Below, in pieces: positions 20,453 through 32,613 of a stretch of DNA of 64,000 bases. The position numbers were made by a program, and so were the translations under genes. The notes under the pieces are model-generated. The model worked only from the letters and a program-made list of their open reading frames with translations, did no database searches and was not told the DNA's origin. The DNA lies in NCBI GenBank assembly GCA_029204045.2, contig JAQNDB010000542.1, positions 1 to 64,000 of the forward strand, read 5' to 3'. Source of the stretch: Tillandsia leiboldiana (Eukaryota; Streptophyta; Magnoliopsida; Poales; Bromeliaceae). The stretch's first letter is position 1, and every line of letters starts with the position of its first letter.

Positions 20453-21238
20453 GCAGAGCTGTAGTGATCCGGCCCTTAGGGGTATTTTTGACTCACATGT
20501 AATTATTTAAGCCTTTAAGTGAAATAAAATTATTCAATTCTTAAGAGTTGGCCAGTGTGTGGTTCTGGTATTGTTCTGCGATAGAGCGCGGAAAATGATG
20601 GCCGACGGTGCGATCTGATCTGAAATCCGATGTCGGGATCTCCCGGAACGGAATTCTTAGTGATGCGGTGATTAGTCATGCATCGGAATCCGTGCAAAAT
20701 ATCTTGCACCCGTTGGAGATAAGGTGGGTTATCCCGTAGGGGATAATTAATTAATTAATTAATTATCCGATGACGGAAAATAGAATTTTCTTACGTACGA
20801 ATTAAAGAGGAAATTAATTAAAGATATAATACGAGCTATATAAGAGATCCCGATTATCGGAAAGAAAAGAAAAGAAAAATAAAACCCTAACCGGTGAGGA
20901 GAGAAAGAAAGAGAAAAAGGAAAAGACGGAACCCTAGCCGGAAGAAAGGGAAAGGAGAAAGAGAAGGAGCCCGATCTTCCCGGACATCGAACCGAAAGCA
21001 AGAACGCGACCGGACAACCTTCCCGTCGATCTTCGGTTAGTAAAATAATTGTTATAAATTATTTGGGATTTTTCCGTCATCCTTTTTGTTTGAGTTCTTG
21101 GGTTTCTCCGTCGTATCCATCACCATCGCCGTCATCGTCGTCATGCTAGGGCACGGAACGGACGGCGGAGGCGCGCGGTGCCGCTAGGGCATCGCGCGGA
21201 GGAGAATCGCGGACGGCCGATCGCCGCCGCAAGCGGCG

Positions 21239-21560
21239 ATGGGACCGCGCGGGCACCGTGCGGGCTCCGCGCGGGTTATACCCGCGCGGGCGCCGCGCGG
21301 GCGGCACCCGCGCGGACCCGCAACCGCGCGGGCGCCGCGCGGCTACCGCGCGGGCAGCACCCACGCGGACCCGCAACCGCGTGGGCACCGCGCGGGCGCC
21401 GCGCGGGCACCGCGCAGGCGCCGTGCGGGGCCGCACCCGCGCGGGCACTGCGCGGCCGCCGCACGGGCAGCACCCGCGTGAGGCGCCTCGCCGCGTGAGG
21501 CGCCGCGCCGCGTGGGCGCCGCCCGCGGAGACACGCCGCGCGGTTCTGAACCGCGCGGGG
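21239..21560 (+). repeat. GC-rich tandem array (CCGCGCGGGCG-type) in the 5' LTR
   Basis: Short units around CGCGCGGGC and ACCCGCGCGG repeat imperfectly for about 320 bp. The 3' LTR has the corresponding array at 28790-29095 with a different number of units. It lies downstream of the TATA box. Open frames on both strands (Arg/Ala/Gly/Pro repeats) follow from base composition and are not called as genes. Confidence 0.85.
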
Positions 21561-22590
21561 CTCCGACGGACGGCGACGGCGGCGCGGGATTCCGGTTTTC
21601 GTCAACCCGGACGGTGTTGGACTTTTCCGTCGAAAAGAGTAAATTGGGTCTTTTGTTTTGGGATGTTAGTACACGTTTTTGACTATAGTTATCCTTGCGG
21701 ACTTTCTTTAGGTCCAGGTGCGCAGCGGGGGTGCGCGAAGGATTCAGGTGTTCCGATTTCTCTTCAACTAGGTGGGTACGGTTGCTATAAGTGCAACAAG
21801 TGCAGTAAGTGCATCTATCGTCATTAAAATGCTCTTAATTTGTCTAACAAAGTAGATGGACAGTTTAACCTTTCGCATAATTGTATTTTATCTAACAATT
21901 GAAGCGGTTGCGGTCGCGGTGCTCACTACACGCCGATCTCGGCAAATCCATTTTCGGATGCTGCACGTACACAGGCGGATTGGCCTCCGCATGGGTGTAC
22001 TTTTCCGGAGAAATGGTCGTTTTGACCCGTGTGCCTCACAAAGGGGTGGGAGCCGTGAGGACCTCTTCGCGCTTGCTGAAAATAGCACACCAGCACCGTG
22101 AAGAGGTTAAAAGCATTAAAAAGGTGTTTGCGCACGAGGGGAGACTTTAGTCTCTCCGACAGGTACTCTGGGGTTGGTGCCCAACTTAATTGATAAATCT
22201 GGGGTTGGTGCCCAGCTTAATTATGTACAGGGTTTTAGCGAAAGGTTCTGGTGTAATCGGTTTGCTCCTTACTCCTTATTGATATTTAGACATCTACTTT
22301 GTTTGTCACTGACTTTACCCACTCCGTGACAGGTATCACTAGGTGCGTTAGCCGGGATGGCGGTGAGACAGCGTCGCGAGGACTGTAGTCAGGATACTTG
22401 GTTTTTATCTCGTTTTCCTTATACTTTAAATAGTTAATTTGCTTGTGGATCATATTAGTCGTGGACATGTATTAGTTAGCGCTGTGGATGAGGTGTACTT
22501 TTATACTTTTGATACTTTTAGTGATGTTTTCATACGCGGCACGTTTTCATGATAAACCAAATGATTTCGAAAATGTTTTCTCAAAACGAA

Positions 22591-22700
22591 GTGCCGTGTG
22601 GGCACGGGTTTTGCAACCGCTGGTTTTATCCTTTCTAAACGTTGATGCCGCTTTAATAACTCGCTTGAAAAAAAGAATAACAAGGTGTCGAGTGGACACC
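22591..22700 (+). other. Two hairpins in the 5' LTR of the Tekay-like element
   Basis: GTGCC-GTGTG-GGCAC (22591-22605) and GGTGTC-GAGTG-GACACC (22684-22700). Copies are at 30127-30141 and 30220-30236 in the 3' LTR. They are related to the hairpins at 14059-14213, with paired changes in the stems. Confidence 0.65.
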
Positions 22701-22984
22701 GGTCTTTTAAAACATTAGTTAAATTACTATACTCTGTTTGACGAGGTATGCCTATTGTATGGTTGATGGTTGATGTATGATGTTGTAAACGAAATGCATG
22801 TTGTAAATGAGACGCCGTGCATATACAAAGGAGACCCTGTCCGTGGGCAGAGAGAATTTGTGTATGTGGCGGTCTGGCACGCACCGGGGATGAGGTTTAA
22901 GTTACTTTGTTAAGAAAAAAAAATAATACACGCAATTTTCCGCTTTGATAGACTCAAAAACCCCTGGGGGCGTAACAGATTAAA

Positions 22985-22995
22985 TGGTATCAGAG
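22985..22995 (+). other. Primer-binding site of the Tekay-like element
   Basis: TGGTATCAGAG, seven bases after the LTR end, matching the 3' end of initiator methionine tRNA. Confidence 0.88.
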
Positions 22996-23197
22996 AAAAC
23001 AACCATTACCATAGTAGACGTGATCCACATCCACAGTGTAGGGTGCCACAAGCAAATTGGACATGAGATAACCAAGGTATAGGTGCGTAGTACGTGAGAG
23101 TACGGGGAAAAGGGAACGTAATATAGGTGTAATCGTAAGACAGGGTACTAGGGTTATAACCTTAGGGTTAACATGGTTTCTCTGTTTATAGCGGACG

Positions 23198-24847
23198 ATG
23201 GCCCGGACTAGATCGTCCACCGAGATTGCGGACGCGGACAGAGTGACCCCGGCCACCGCAGAGAACTAGCTCCTCCGGCGACGACTGCGGGAAATGGCCG
23301 GGCAGGTAGCGACGCTGACGGAGCAGGTTCGTCAACTGACGCAGCGACAGGCAACCGCGCCAGCCGAGCGCGATCCGACCCCGCCGCCCGAAACCACCGC
23401 ACCCACTACGGAACCGCAAGGGACGGGTGGTACGACGACGGAACAGCCCCCAGCCCCAAGGGATGTACCTACTCCGACGACCTTGGGGCCCGTGTTGGGA
23501 GCGACAACGGGGGAGGCAGGAACGACCCCTACTCTTGGGGGGTCCGCCGCTGCAGGAGGGATCACGGAGCAACGAGCGACGCGAGAAAGGGTCAGGACGA
23601 ATTTGACTAAGTTCAAGAAGCATGACCCTCCCACTTTCGAGGGAGAGACGACCGATCCATGGGTCGTCGAGAAATGGGTGGATACCATGGAAAAACTCTT
23701 CGAGGACCTACTGATGGAGGAGCACGAGCGGGTTCCACTAGCCGTCCACTTTCTCGAAGGGAATGCACGCATCTGGTGGAAGACGGTACGCCCGGATCCG
23801 TCTACAAACGACCCGCTACCGACATGGTCGGCCTTTAGAGAGGAACTTTTTGGCGCTTTCTTCTCCGATAGCGTCAAGCGGCAATTGGAAGACGACCTGA
23901 AGAACATTAGACAAGGGAACCGCTCGGTCATGGAATATCAAAGGGAGTTTGTAAGATTGGTTAACTGCTTCCTGTTTGTTATACGGGATGAACCCCACAA
24001 GGCCTGTCTTTTTGTGGATGGGTTACGGAGCGACATCTTCGAGATGGTTCAGGCAGCGGACCTGCGCACGTTCAGGGAGGTGGTGGACAGGGCCACCATT
24101 GTGGAGCGGGGATTCGCTATCACCCGAGCTCGACGTGAGGGATCAGAAAATAACCGGGAGAGGAAGCGGACACAGACTTACCCGGGAGGGGGCCCGTCTG
24201 GTGGGAGCCGACCCCCAAAGTACCCCAAGACGCAACAAGGAAGCAAGAGTGCGCCTACCGGAAAGCCGCGACTAGCGAACAAGCCATGTGTTATTTGCGG
24301 AGCATCGCATCCAGTGACGGAATGCCCTAAGAGACAGGATCACTGTTACCGCTGCGGCAAACTGGGGCATTTCCGATTCAACTGTCCCCTGAACACTGGA
24401 GCGGCATCTTCCGCAGCTTCCACCCCAACGGCGCAGCCACCAGGACGGGGTAGAGCATCAACGGGAATGCCCCCACACCCTCCGGCGCCAAGAGCAGAAG
24501 GAGAATCGCGACCACAACCAGGAGGGAGGCTCTACTCCATGGGCCAGCATGGAGCGACACTGCCAGAGGAGGCGGTCGCAGGTATTACCTCCGTTTCTAA
24601 TTTTCGAGCTCGAACCCTATTTGACATCGGGGCGACTCGCTCCTTTATTTCCCGCACTTTCGCACAAACACATCTGCTAGAAAGTAGTCCCCTTGGTGTC
24701 TTACTGACCGTCCAGACTCCTGGGGGTCCAATCGCGGTGACTGGCCTAGTACCCTCGTGTTCAATAAGACTGGGAAGGTTGTCGTGCCCCTGGGATCTGG
24801 TGGTCATACCGCTAAAAGAATACGACGTGGTTTTGGGCATGGACTAA
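23198..24847 (+). pseudogene. gag: Gag and protease of the Tekay-like element
   Basis: The frame starts at ATG 23198, meets an in-frame TAG at 23267-23269 (codon 24), and is then open from ATG 23294 to TAA 24845-24847 (517 codons). The capsid domain covers about residues 115-250 of the open part (MEKLFEDLL, WSAFREELFGAFFSDSVK). A degenerate knuckle (CVICGASHPVTEC, one residue short) and a standard knuckle CYRCGKLGHFRFNC follow. The protease motif reads FDIGATRSFIS, so the catalytic D-S/T-G has isoleucine at the second place. The terminal stop replaces a tryptophan expected after VVLGMD. Gag would form particles; this copy is probably inactive. Confidence 0.9.
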
Positions 24848-26632
24848 CTTACCGAGTATCAGGCGGTCATCGACTGCGAGAAGCGCCAGGTGCAACTACA
24901 GAAGACGGGATTCCCAGAAAACGTGTACTTGGCATGTAAAAGCACTTCCTTTTTGGCTATCATCTCCGCGTCGCGGGCTAGGAAGTTGATGGAGGGCGGG
25001 TGCTTGGCCTATCTAGCCTCGGTAGATTTAGCCACCCGACCCGTTCCCTCGCCTTCCGAAATTCCAGTGGTAAAGGAATTTCCGGATGTATTTCCGGTAG
25101 AGCTCCCCGGAATGCCACCGGAACGAGAGGTCGACTTCCCTATTGAACTACTTCCCGGCACCAAACCCATCACCAAGGCACCGTACAGGATGGCCTTCGC
25201 AGAGTTGAAGGAACTCAAGGCACAGTTGGAGGACCTTTTGGATAAGGGTTTCATCAGACCTAGCGCGTCACCCTGGGGCGCGCCCGTCCTGTTTGTGAGG
25301 AAGAAGGACGGAAGTCTCCGGTTGTGCATCGACTACCGGGAGATAAATAAGGTCACCGTTAAGAACAAGTACCCCTTGCCAAGGATCGACGACCTCTTCG
25401 ACCAACTACAGGGGGCGACGGTGTTTTCAAAGTTTGACCTGCAGTCGGGCTATCATCAGGTCCAGGTCAAGGGGGAGGACATCCCCAAAACGGCTTTCCG
25501 GACTCGCTACGGCCATTACGAATTTACAGTAATGCCGTTCGGGCTCACAAATGCCCCGGCGGTGTTCATGGACATGATGAACAGGGTATTCAAACCCTTC
25601 CTGGACTTATTCGTGGTGGTCTTCATCGACGATATCCTCATCCACTACCGTACAGATGAGGAACACGAAGAACATCTGCGCACAGTCCTCCAGACCCTAC
25701 GGGAACAGAAACTCTATGCCAAACTCAAAAAGTGTGAGTTTTGGCTCCGTGAGGTCGGCTTCTTGGGGCACGTAATCTCGGCGGCTGGAGTCGCAGTCGA
25801 TCCGAAGAAGATAGATTCGGTGACGGACTGGCCCCAACCGACGACGGCGACGGAGATTCGAAGCTTCCTGGGATTAGCCGGGTACTACCGGCGCTTCGTG
25901 GAGGGTTTCTCCAAGATAGCCACCCCCTTAAACTATTTGACTAGAAAGGGGGAAAAGTTCATCTGGACGGACAAATGTCAGAGGAGCTTCGAGGAGCTCA
26001 AGGATAGATTGACGCGAGCCCCGATTCTCGCCCTGCCAGAACCAGGGGAGGATTATGAAGTGTATTGCGATGCGTCGCGAAAAGGACTGGGTGGAGTACT
26101 CATGCAACGGGGAAAGGTTATAGCCTATGCGTCAAGGCAGCTCAAGGAATACGAGCGGAACTACCCCGTGCACGATTTGGAACTCGCAGCGGTTGTGTTC
26201 GTCCTCAAGCTTTGGAGACACTACCTGTATGGGGCACACTCCAATGTGTACTCAGATCATAAAAGTCTTAAGTACCTTTTCACCCAAAAGGAGTTAAATT
26301 TGCGACAAAGACGGTGGCTCGAGCTACTGAAGGATTACGATTTAACGATCCACTACCACCCGGGAAAGGCAAACGTGGTGGCCGACGCCCTGAGCCGCAA
26401 GGGGCAGGCCGAGGAGGTAGGGTTAAGTGCCATCACCCAGCAAGATAGTCTGATTGCGAAATTTTCGCGATTAAGACTAGAAGTAGTACCGGCGAGTACA
26501 GTCGCACAACTTCTGACACTGGTGGTCAGACCTACCTTGCTTGACAGAATTCTCAAGGGGCAGACGACTGATGACCAACTCCAGCTGGTGCGAAGTAGAG
26601 TAACTGCCGACCAAGAGGTGATTTCACAGTAA
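24848..26632 (+). pseudogene. pol: Reverse transcriptase and RNase H of the Tekay-like element
   Basis: Same frame as gag after the stop at 24845. RT is recognisable from APYRMAFAELKELKAQL through LRLCIDYREINKVTVKNKYP to the active site VVFIDDILI near 25620. RNase H shows CDASRKGLGGVLMQ, a YASRQLKEYERNYP stretch and a DHKSLKYL stretch, ending with ANVVADALSRKG. The stop at 26632 arises because a one-base shift just before it (near 26615-26625) changes frame. The downstream text continues in another frame without loss. Confidence 0.92.
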
Positions 26633-27975
26633 ACTCCGACGGCACGATACGATTTCGGGGACGAATCTGCATGCCGGATCTACCGGAACTCAAAGAGGAA
26701 ATCCTGCGGGAGGCGCATACTGCTCCATATGCAGCGCACCCCGGGGGAACGAAGATGTACAAGGACGTCAAACAGACCTTCTGGTGGCCCAAAATGAAGG
26801 GAGACGTGACTCGGTTTGTGGCACACTACCTGGTGTGCGAACGGGTGAAGGCCGAGCACCAGCGTCCGGCAGGAAAATTGCAACCCTTACCGGTGCCCGA
26901 GTGGAAGTGGGACATGATTACCATGGATTTTGTGACCGGGTTCCCGAGATCGTCACAGGGACACAATGCAATATGGGTGATTGTGGACCATCTGACGAAA
27001 TCGGCCCACTTTCTGCCCATACACACGACGTGGACGCAGGAACGACTGGCACAAACCTACATCAACGACATAGTAAGGTTGCATGGGGTGCCGACATCCA
27101 TCACGTCGGACAGGGACACGCGATTTGTGTCAAACTTTTGGCAGAGCCTGCAGCGAGCAATGGGAACCAAGTTGCACTTCAGTACGGCTTTTCACCCGCA
27201 GACCGATGGACAATCAAAGCGGGTGATACAAATTGTGGAGGACATGCTTCGAGCATACGTTTTGGACTTGGGCGAAGGGTGGGCATAGTGTTTGCCCCTA
27301 GTGGAATTTGCCTACAATAACAGTTACCGGGCCAGCATTCAGATGGCACCATACGAGGCCCTGTACGGGCGCCGCTGTCGGTCTCCAATATGCTGGGACG
27401 ACTTGGGTGAGCGTAAGTTTCTGGGCCCAGATTTGGTGGAGGAGACCGAAGCAAAGGTGCGATTGATTAGACAAAGGCTACTGACCGCCCAGAGCAGACA
27501 GAAAAGCTACGCGGACAACAGACGCCGAGACTTAGAGTTCATGGTGGGTGAGCATGCGTTACTCCGAGTTTCGCCCTCCAAGGGGAACCGACGCTTCGGC
27601 ATAAAGGGAAAGTTAAGCCCGAGGTACGTAGGACCGTTCGAGATCCTAGAACGCGTAGGACTGGTGGCGTACCGATTAGCCCTGCCGCCGAACCTCGAAC
27701 GAGTCCATAACGTGTTCCATGTCTCAATGCTCCGGAAGTACCTAGCTGATCCCTCTCATGCCTTGGATGCCTCCACCATCGAGTTGCGAGAGGATTTAAG
27801 CGTCGAGGAGACGCCGGTGCGGATTTTGGGGAGAGAGGACAAGAAGTTGGGCAAACGAACAATCCCCTATGTAAAGGTCCAGTGGAGCAACCACGAAGAG
27901 CGCGAGGCGACTTGGGAACTGGAATCGAAGATGAGAGAATGTTTTCCCGAATTGATTAGTAGGGTTTGTACTTAA
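26633..27975 (+). pseudogene. pol: Integrase and chromodomain of the Tekay-like element
   Basis: The zinc-binding part keeps both histidines (EAHTAPYAAH) but one cysteine of the CX2C is replaced (HYLVCERVK). The core has the aspartates in TMDFVTGFP and TSDRDTRF. The catalytic glutamate expected in QTDGQSE is lysine here (QSKRV, near 27220). A TAG at 27286-27288 breaks the frame, apparently replacing a tryptophan or neighbouring codon. From 27292 the carboxy domain and a chromodomain follow (VRILGREDKK, VKVQWSNHEEREATWE). Chromodomains direct integration towards chromatin marks. Integrase activity should be lost. Confidence 0.92.
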
Positions 27976-28010
27976 GTTTCAGGACGAAACTTTTTATAAA
28001 GTGTGAGTGG

Positions 28011-30513
28011 TGTAGTGATCCGGCCCTTAGGGGTATTTCCGACTCACATGTAATTATTTAAGCCTTTAAGTGAAATAAAATTATTCAATTCTTAAGAGTT
28101 GACCAGTGTGTGGTGCTGGTATTGTTCTGCGATAGAGCGCGGAAAATGATGGCCGACGGTGCGATCGGATCTGAAATCTGATGTCGGGATCTCCCGGAAC
28201 GAAATTCTTAGTGATGTCGTGATTAGTCATGCATCGGAATCCGTGCAAAATATCTTGCACCCGTTGGAGATAAGGTGGGTTATCTCGTAGGGGATAATTA
28301 ATTAATTAATTAATTATCCGATGACGGAAAATAGAATTTTCTTACGTACGAATTAAAGAGGAAATTAATTAAAGATATATTACGAGCTATATAAGGGATC
28401 CCGATTATCGGAAAGAAAAGAAAAGAAAAATAAAACCCTAACCGGTGAGGAGAGAAAGAAAGAGAAAAAGGAAAAGACGGAACCCTAGCCGGAAGAAAAG
28501 AAAAGGAGAAAGAGAAGGAGCCCGATCTTCCCGGACAACGAACCGAAGGCAAGAACGCGACCGGACAACCTTCCTGTCGATCTTCGGTTAGTAAAATAAT
28601 TGTTATAAATTATTTGGGATTTTTCCGTCGTCCTTTTTGTTTGAGTTCTTGGGTTTCTCCGTCGTATCCGTCATCGTCGCCGTCATCGTCGTCATGCTAG
28701 GGCACGGAACGGACGGCGGAGGCGCGCGGTGCCGCTAGGGCATCGCGCGGAGGAGAATCGCGGATGGCCGATCGCCGCCGCAAGCGGCGATGGGACCACG
28801 CGGGCACCGCGCGGGCTCCGCGCGGGTCGTACCCGCGCGGGCGCCGCGCGGCCACCGCGCGGGCGGCACCCGCGCGGACCCGCAACCGCGCGGGCGCCGC
28901 ACGGCTGCCGCGCGGGCGGCACCCGCGCGGACCCGCAACCGCGCAGGCGCCGCGCGCGGAACCCACGCGGGCGCCGCGCGGCGCCGCACCCGCGCGGGCG
29001 CCGCGCGGCCGCCGCACGGGCAGCACCCGCGCGAGGCGCCGCGCCGCGTGGGCGCCGCCCGCGGAGACACGCCGCGCGGTTCCGAACCGCGCGGGGCTCC
29101 GGCGGACGGCGACGGCGGCGCGGGATTCCGGTTTTCGTCAACCCGGACGGTGTTGGACTTTTCCGTCGAAAAGAGTAAATTGGGTCTTTTGTTTTGGGAT
29201 GTTAGTACACGTTTTTGGGTATAGTTATCCTTGCGGACTTTCTTTAGGTCCAGGTGCGCAGCGGGGGTGCGCGAAGGATTCAGGTGTTCCGATTTCTCTT
29301 CAACTAAGTAGGTACGGTTGCTATAAGTGCAACAAGTGCAGTAAGTGCATCTATCATCATTAAAATGCTCTTAATTTGTCTAACAAAGTAGATGGACAGT
29401 TTAACCTTTCGCATAATTGTATTTTATCTAACAATTGAAGCGGCTGCGGTCGCGGTGCTCACTACACGCCGATCTCGGCAAATCCATTTTCGGATGCTGC
29501 ACGTACACAGGCGGATTGGCCTCCGCATGGGTGTACTTTTCTGGAGAAGTGGTCTTTTTGACCCGTGTGCCTCACAAAGGGGTGGGAGCCGTGAGGACCA
29601 CTTCGCGCCTGCTGAAAATAGCACACCAGCACCGTGAAGAGGTTAAAAGCATTAAAAAGGTGTTTGCGCACGAGGGGAGACTTTAGTCTCTCCGACAGGT
29701 ACTCTGGGGTTGGTGCCCAACTTAATTGATAAATCTGGGGTTGGTGCCCAGCTTAATTATGTACAGGGTTTTAGCGAAAGGTTTCGGTGTAATCGGTTTG
29801 CTCCTTATTCCTTATTGATATTTAGACATCTACTTTGTTTGTCACTGACTTTACCCACTCCGTGACAGGTATCACTAGGTGCGTTAGCCGGGATGGCGGT
29901 GAGACAGCGTCGCGAGGACCGTAGTCAGGATACTTGGTTTTTATCTCGTTTTCCTTATACTTTAAATAGTTAATTTGCTTGTGGATCATATTAGTCGTGG
30001 ACATGTATTAGTTAGCGCTGTGGATGAGGTGTACTTTTATACTTTTGATACTTTTAGTGATGTTTTCATACGCGGCACGTTTTCATGATAAACCAAATGA
30101 TTTCGAAAATGTTTTCTCAAAACGAAGTGCCGTGTGGGCACGGGTTTTGCAACCGCTGGTTTTATCCTTTCTAAACGTTGATGCCGCTTTAATAACTCGC
30201 TTGAAAAAAAGAATAACAAGGTGTCGAGTGGACACCGGTCTTTTAAAATATTAGTTAAATTACTGTACTCTGTTTGACGAGGTATGTCTATTGTATGGTT
30301 GATGGTTGATGTATGATGTTGTAAACGAAACGCATGTTGTAAATGAGACGCCGTGCATATACAAAGGAGACCCTGTCCGTGGGCAGAGAGAATTTGTGTA
30401 TGTGGCGGTCTGGCACGCACCGGGGATGAAGTTTAAGTTACTTTGTTAAGAAAAAAAAATAATACACGCAATTTTCCGCTTTGATAGACTCAAAAACCCC
30501 CGGGGGCGTGACA
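28011..30513 (+). repeat. 3' LTR of the Tekay-like element
   Basis: 2503 bp, preceded by TTTCAGGACGAAAC and a weak purine tract (AAGTGTGAGTGG), ending GGGGGCGTGACA. TATA box at 28388-28395, GC-rich array at 28790-29095. TSD GGAGC follows at 30514. Confidence 0.94.
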
Positions 30514-30804
30514 GGAGCGAGCGGAGAAGATCAACTAGGAGCGTATGGAAAAGGTTGAGTCATAAGTGTGTACGGTAAATCACCTTGTACGTGTTTTAAT
30601 TCTAGTGGATTTCGCCGTGTGATCGGTCCCGTGGTTTTTTTACTCCGGTTTGGAGTTTTTCCACGTAAAAATCTTGCGTGTTATTTTCATTTCCGCATTG
30701 GGTTTAATTGCGCAATGATTTTTTGAGTGTTTATGGTTTACACCTATTCACCCCCCTCTAGGTGTTTTTTCCCCTATTTAGATCCAATTATACATAACCC
30801 AACA
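30514..30804 (+). repeat. 5' LTR of Sire-A, second part
   Basis: Continues GAGCGAGCGGAGAAGATC as in the uninterrupted Sire-2 LTR (12549 onward) and ends with CCCAACA at 30804. With the first part, the LTR was about 1240 bp. Confidence 0.92.
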
Positions 30805-30806
30805 AG

Positions 30807-30818
30807 TGGTATCGGAGC
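30807..30818 (+). other. Primer-binding site of Sire-A
   Basis: TGGTATCGGAGC, two bases after the LTR. One base differs from the methionine-tRNA match TGGTATCAGAGC seen in Sire-1 and Sire-B. Confidence 0.88.
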
Positions 30819-30837
30819 GGGAATAGGGTTGTAAACA

Positions 30838-32559
30838 ATGGTTGAAGGTGGAAACATCAACAGACCTCCGTTATTCGATGGAACAAATTATGCCTACTTG
30901 AAATTACGGATGAAAGCCTTTTTAATTTTCATCGACGAACGGGTGTGGCAATCAATTGAATTAGGATGGTCTAATCCAACTGAAATTATTGCTGATGTTC
31001 GCACCATCAAAACTAGGTCGAAATGGACCAAGGAAGGGATTGATTTATCTTCTTACAATGGCAAAGGAATTAACGCTTTATTTAATGCCTTGTCACAAAC
31101 TGAGTTCTCTCGCGTCTCAGCATGTGAGACTGCGAAAGAAATCTGGGATGTTCTTCAAGTTACACATAAGGGAACTAACCTAGTGAAGATTCAAAAACTG
31201 CAAATGCTTACAAGCAAGTTTGACTCTATTTTCATGGCAGAAAATGAATCATTCACAGATTATTATACACGATTGCAAGACATCGTAAACACATGTGCTA
31301 ACTTGGGAGAGAAAATTCCAGAATTTAAAATTGTAAGAAAAATTTTAAGGACTCTTCCTGAAAGATTTCGATCCAAGGTTACGGCCATTGAAACTATTAA
31401 ACACCCGGACGAAATCCGTGTAGAAGAATTAGTTGGTTCATTACAAACTTATGAAATGACATTTCCTACTAACTATTCTTCTCGAAAAGCATCCTCTTCT
31501 AAGTCTTCAGGTTATGCGTTGAAAACAACAAAAGAAGAAGACGCGGATTCATCCTCCTCAGACGATGACGAGAACCTATCTATGGAGGACTTTGAGAAGC
31601 AGCTCGCTCTCTTGACAAGGAAGTTTCGCCGAAATTTTCGAAGGGGTAATTCAAGCAAAACTCCATCCTTTGGAAAGTCGAAGAAAGGCAAAAGTTTTTC
31701 AAGCCAAAAGTCAAGAAAGCAAGAGAGTTTTTCAAAGGATAAGAAAAGCTCAGAAGGACAAGTCCAGTGCTTCAAGTGCCGAGGATACGGCCATATCTCA
31801 ACGGAGTGTCCAAATAAGAATCCATCCAAGAAGAAGGCGATGCAGGCCGTCACTTGGGATGACACCTCAACGACAAATGAGTCATCTTCAAGTGATGAAG
31901 AGAACAACGCAACGACATTCCATGCGTCCACATCTTCACCCTTCATGTGCTTAATGGCAAGTACATCCGACTCACTGTCCAACCCCACTGTTGAAAAGAT
32001 TGCAACGGACGATGAATCGGATAATTCGGAAGGTGAAGACTTTGCTCTTGCCTACCGTAAACTTCTGAGGGATTCAAAGAAACTGGCAAAGCAAAACAAG
32101 AGTTTGAGAGGGAGATTGCAGGATCTCGAAGAAGAAGCAAAAAGGGCAACTTCCCTCTCAAACGCTCTTGAAGTGGAAAGGGATAATCTGATTAAAGTAA
32201 ATGTTTCCCTTCAAGAGTCCAATGAGCATTTCGAGAAGAATTATGTAGATATGGTGAACAAAGCGAACTACTTCTTGAAGCTCTACGGCGAGGCTCGACA
32301 GGAAAAAATGGAAATGACAGAGACCATTTTCCAACTCAAGGATGATTTAAAGCAATTTTCTTCTGGAAGGAGTAAGTTGGATAAGATTCTTGGTCTTGGT
32401 CAAACAAATAAATTCGGCCTTGGATACAATCGAATTGACGACAATTTTAGTTCGGTTGGGACAGTTTTTGTGCCTCAGTCGGTATCTCCTCCTCCGACAC
32501 CGGAATTCACGACAAACAACGACAACAAGCCTACTTCATCCTCTTCGGGATCGTCAAGC
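30838..32559 (+). pseudogene. gag: gag of Sire-A, 5' part (cut by LTR-D)
   Basis: 574 codons of gag in one open frame, beginning MVEGGNINRPP as in Sire-1. It contains the FDGTNYAY motif, the capsid region, a zinc knuckle CFKCRGYGHISTEC and the coiled coil. LTR-D enters after a serine-rich stretch; a few codons then read through into the LTR to a stop. The last five bases CAAGC (32555-32559) are duplicated at 43751-43755, where gag resumes with the second zinc knuckle. Confidence 0.92.
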
Positions 32560-32613
32560 TGTCACGCCCCGGGGTAGAAACTGCGACCCGGGCTCGCCAA
32601 CAGATCTGCCACC

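Larger units (their letters stand above)
19509..20459 (+). repeat. 5' LTR of Sire-A, first part
   Basis: Starts TGTTACGGAATTTGAG inside Gyp-G gag. It has TATA box TATAAATAG at 20003-20011 and stops where the Tekay-like element begins. The last five bases AGAGC (20455-20459) are the left TSD of that element. It continues at 30514. Confidence 0.93.
20460..22977 (+). repeat. 5' LTR of the Tekay-like element
   Basis: 2518 bp from TGTAGTGATCCGG to GGGGGCGTAACA. TATA box TATATAAG at 20837-20844. The transcribed part has a very GC-rich repeat array and, near the end, two short GTGCC/GGCAC-type hairpins. Differences from the 3' LTR are scattered single bases, about 1-2% by eye. Confidence 0.94.
20460..30513 (+). 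mobile_element. Tekay/Del-like Ty3/gypsy chromovirus, complete but defective
   Basis: Two LTRs of about 2.5 kb (20460-22977 and 28011-30513), a primer-binding site, gag-protease, RT-RNase H, integrase and a carboxy-terminal chromodomain. The flanks AGAGC (20455-20459) and GGAGC (30514-30518) are a five-base TSD with one change. The uninterrupted Sirevirus LTR reads GGAGC there. Several nonsense or frameshift lesions show it cannot act alone. The clade assignment rests on the chromodomain and long LTRs. Confidence 0.93.

Noticed and set aside
21146..21827. Long open frames on both strands in GC-rich LTR DNA (also 28692-29363)
   Set aside because: Arg/Ala/Gly/Pro repeats in every frame, from base composition. 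They sit inside LTRs of a gypsy element and have no domain.
22488..22718. 76-codon frame with a signal-like start, present in both Tekay-like LTRs
   Set aside because: It is LTR sequence next to the conserved hairpins; conservation between LTRs reflects recent copying, and no homologue is evident.
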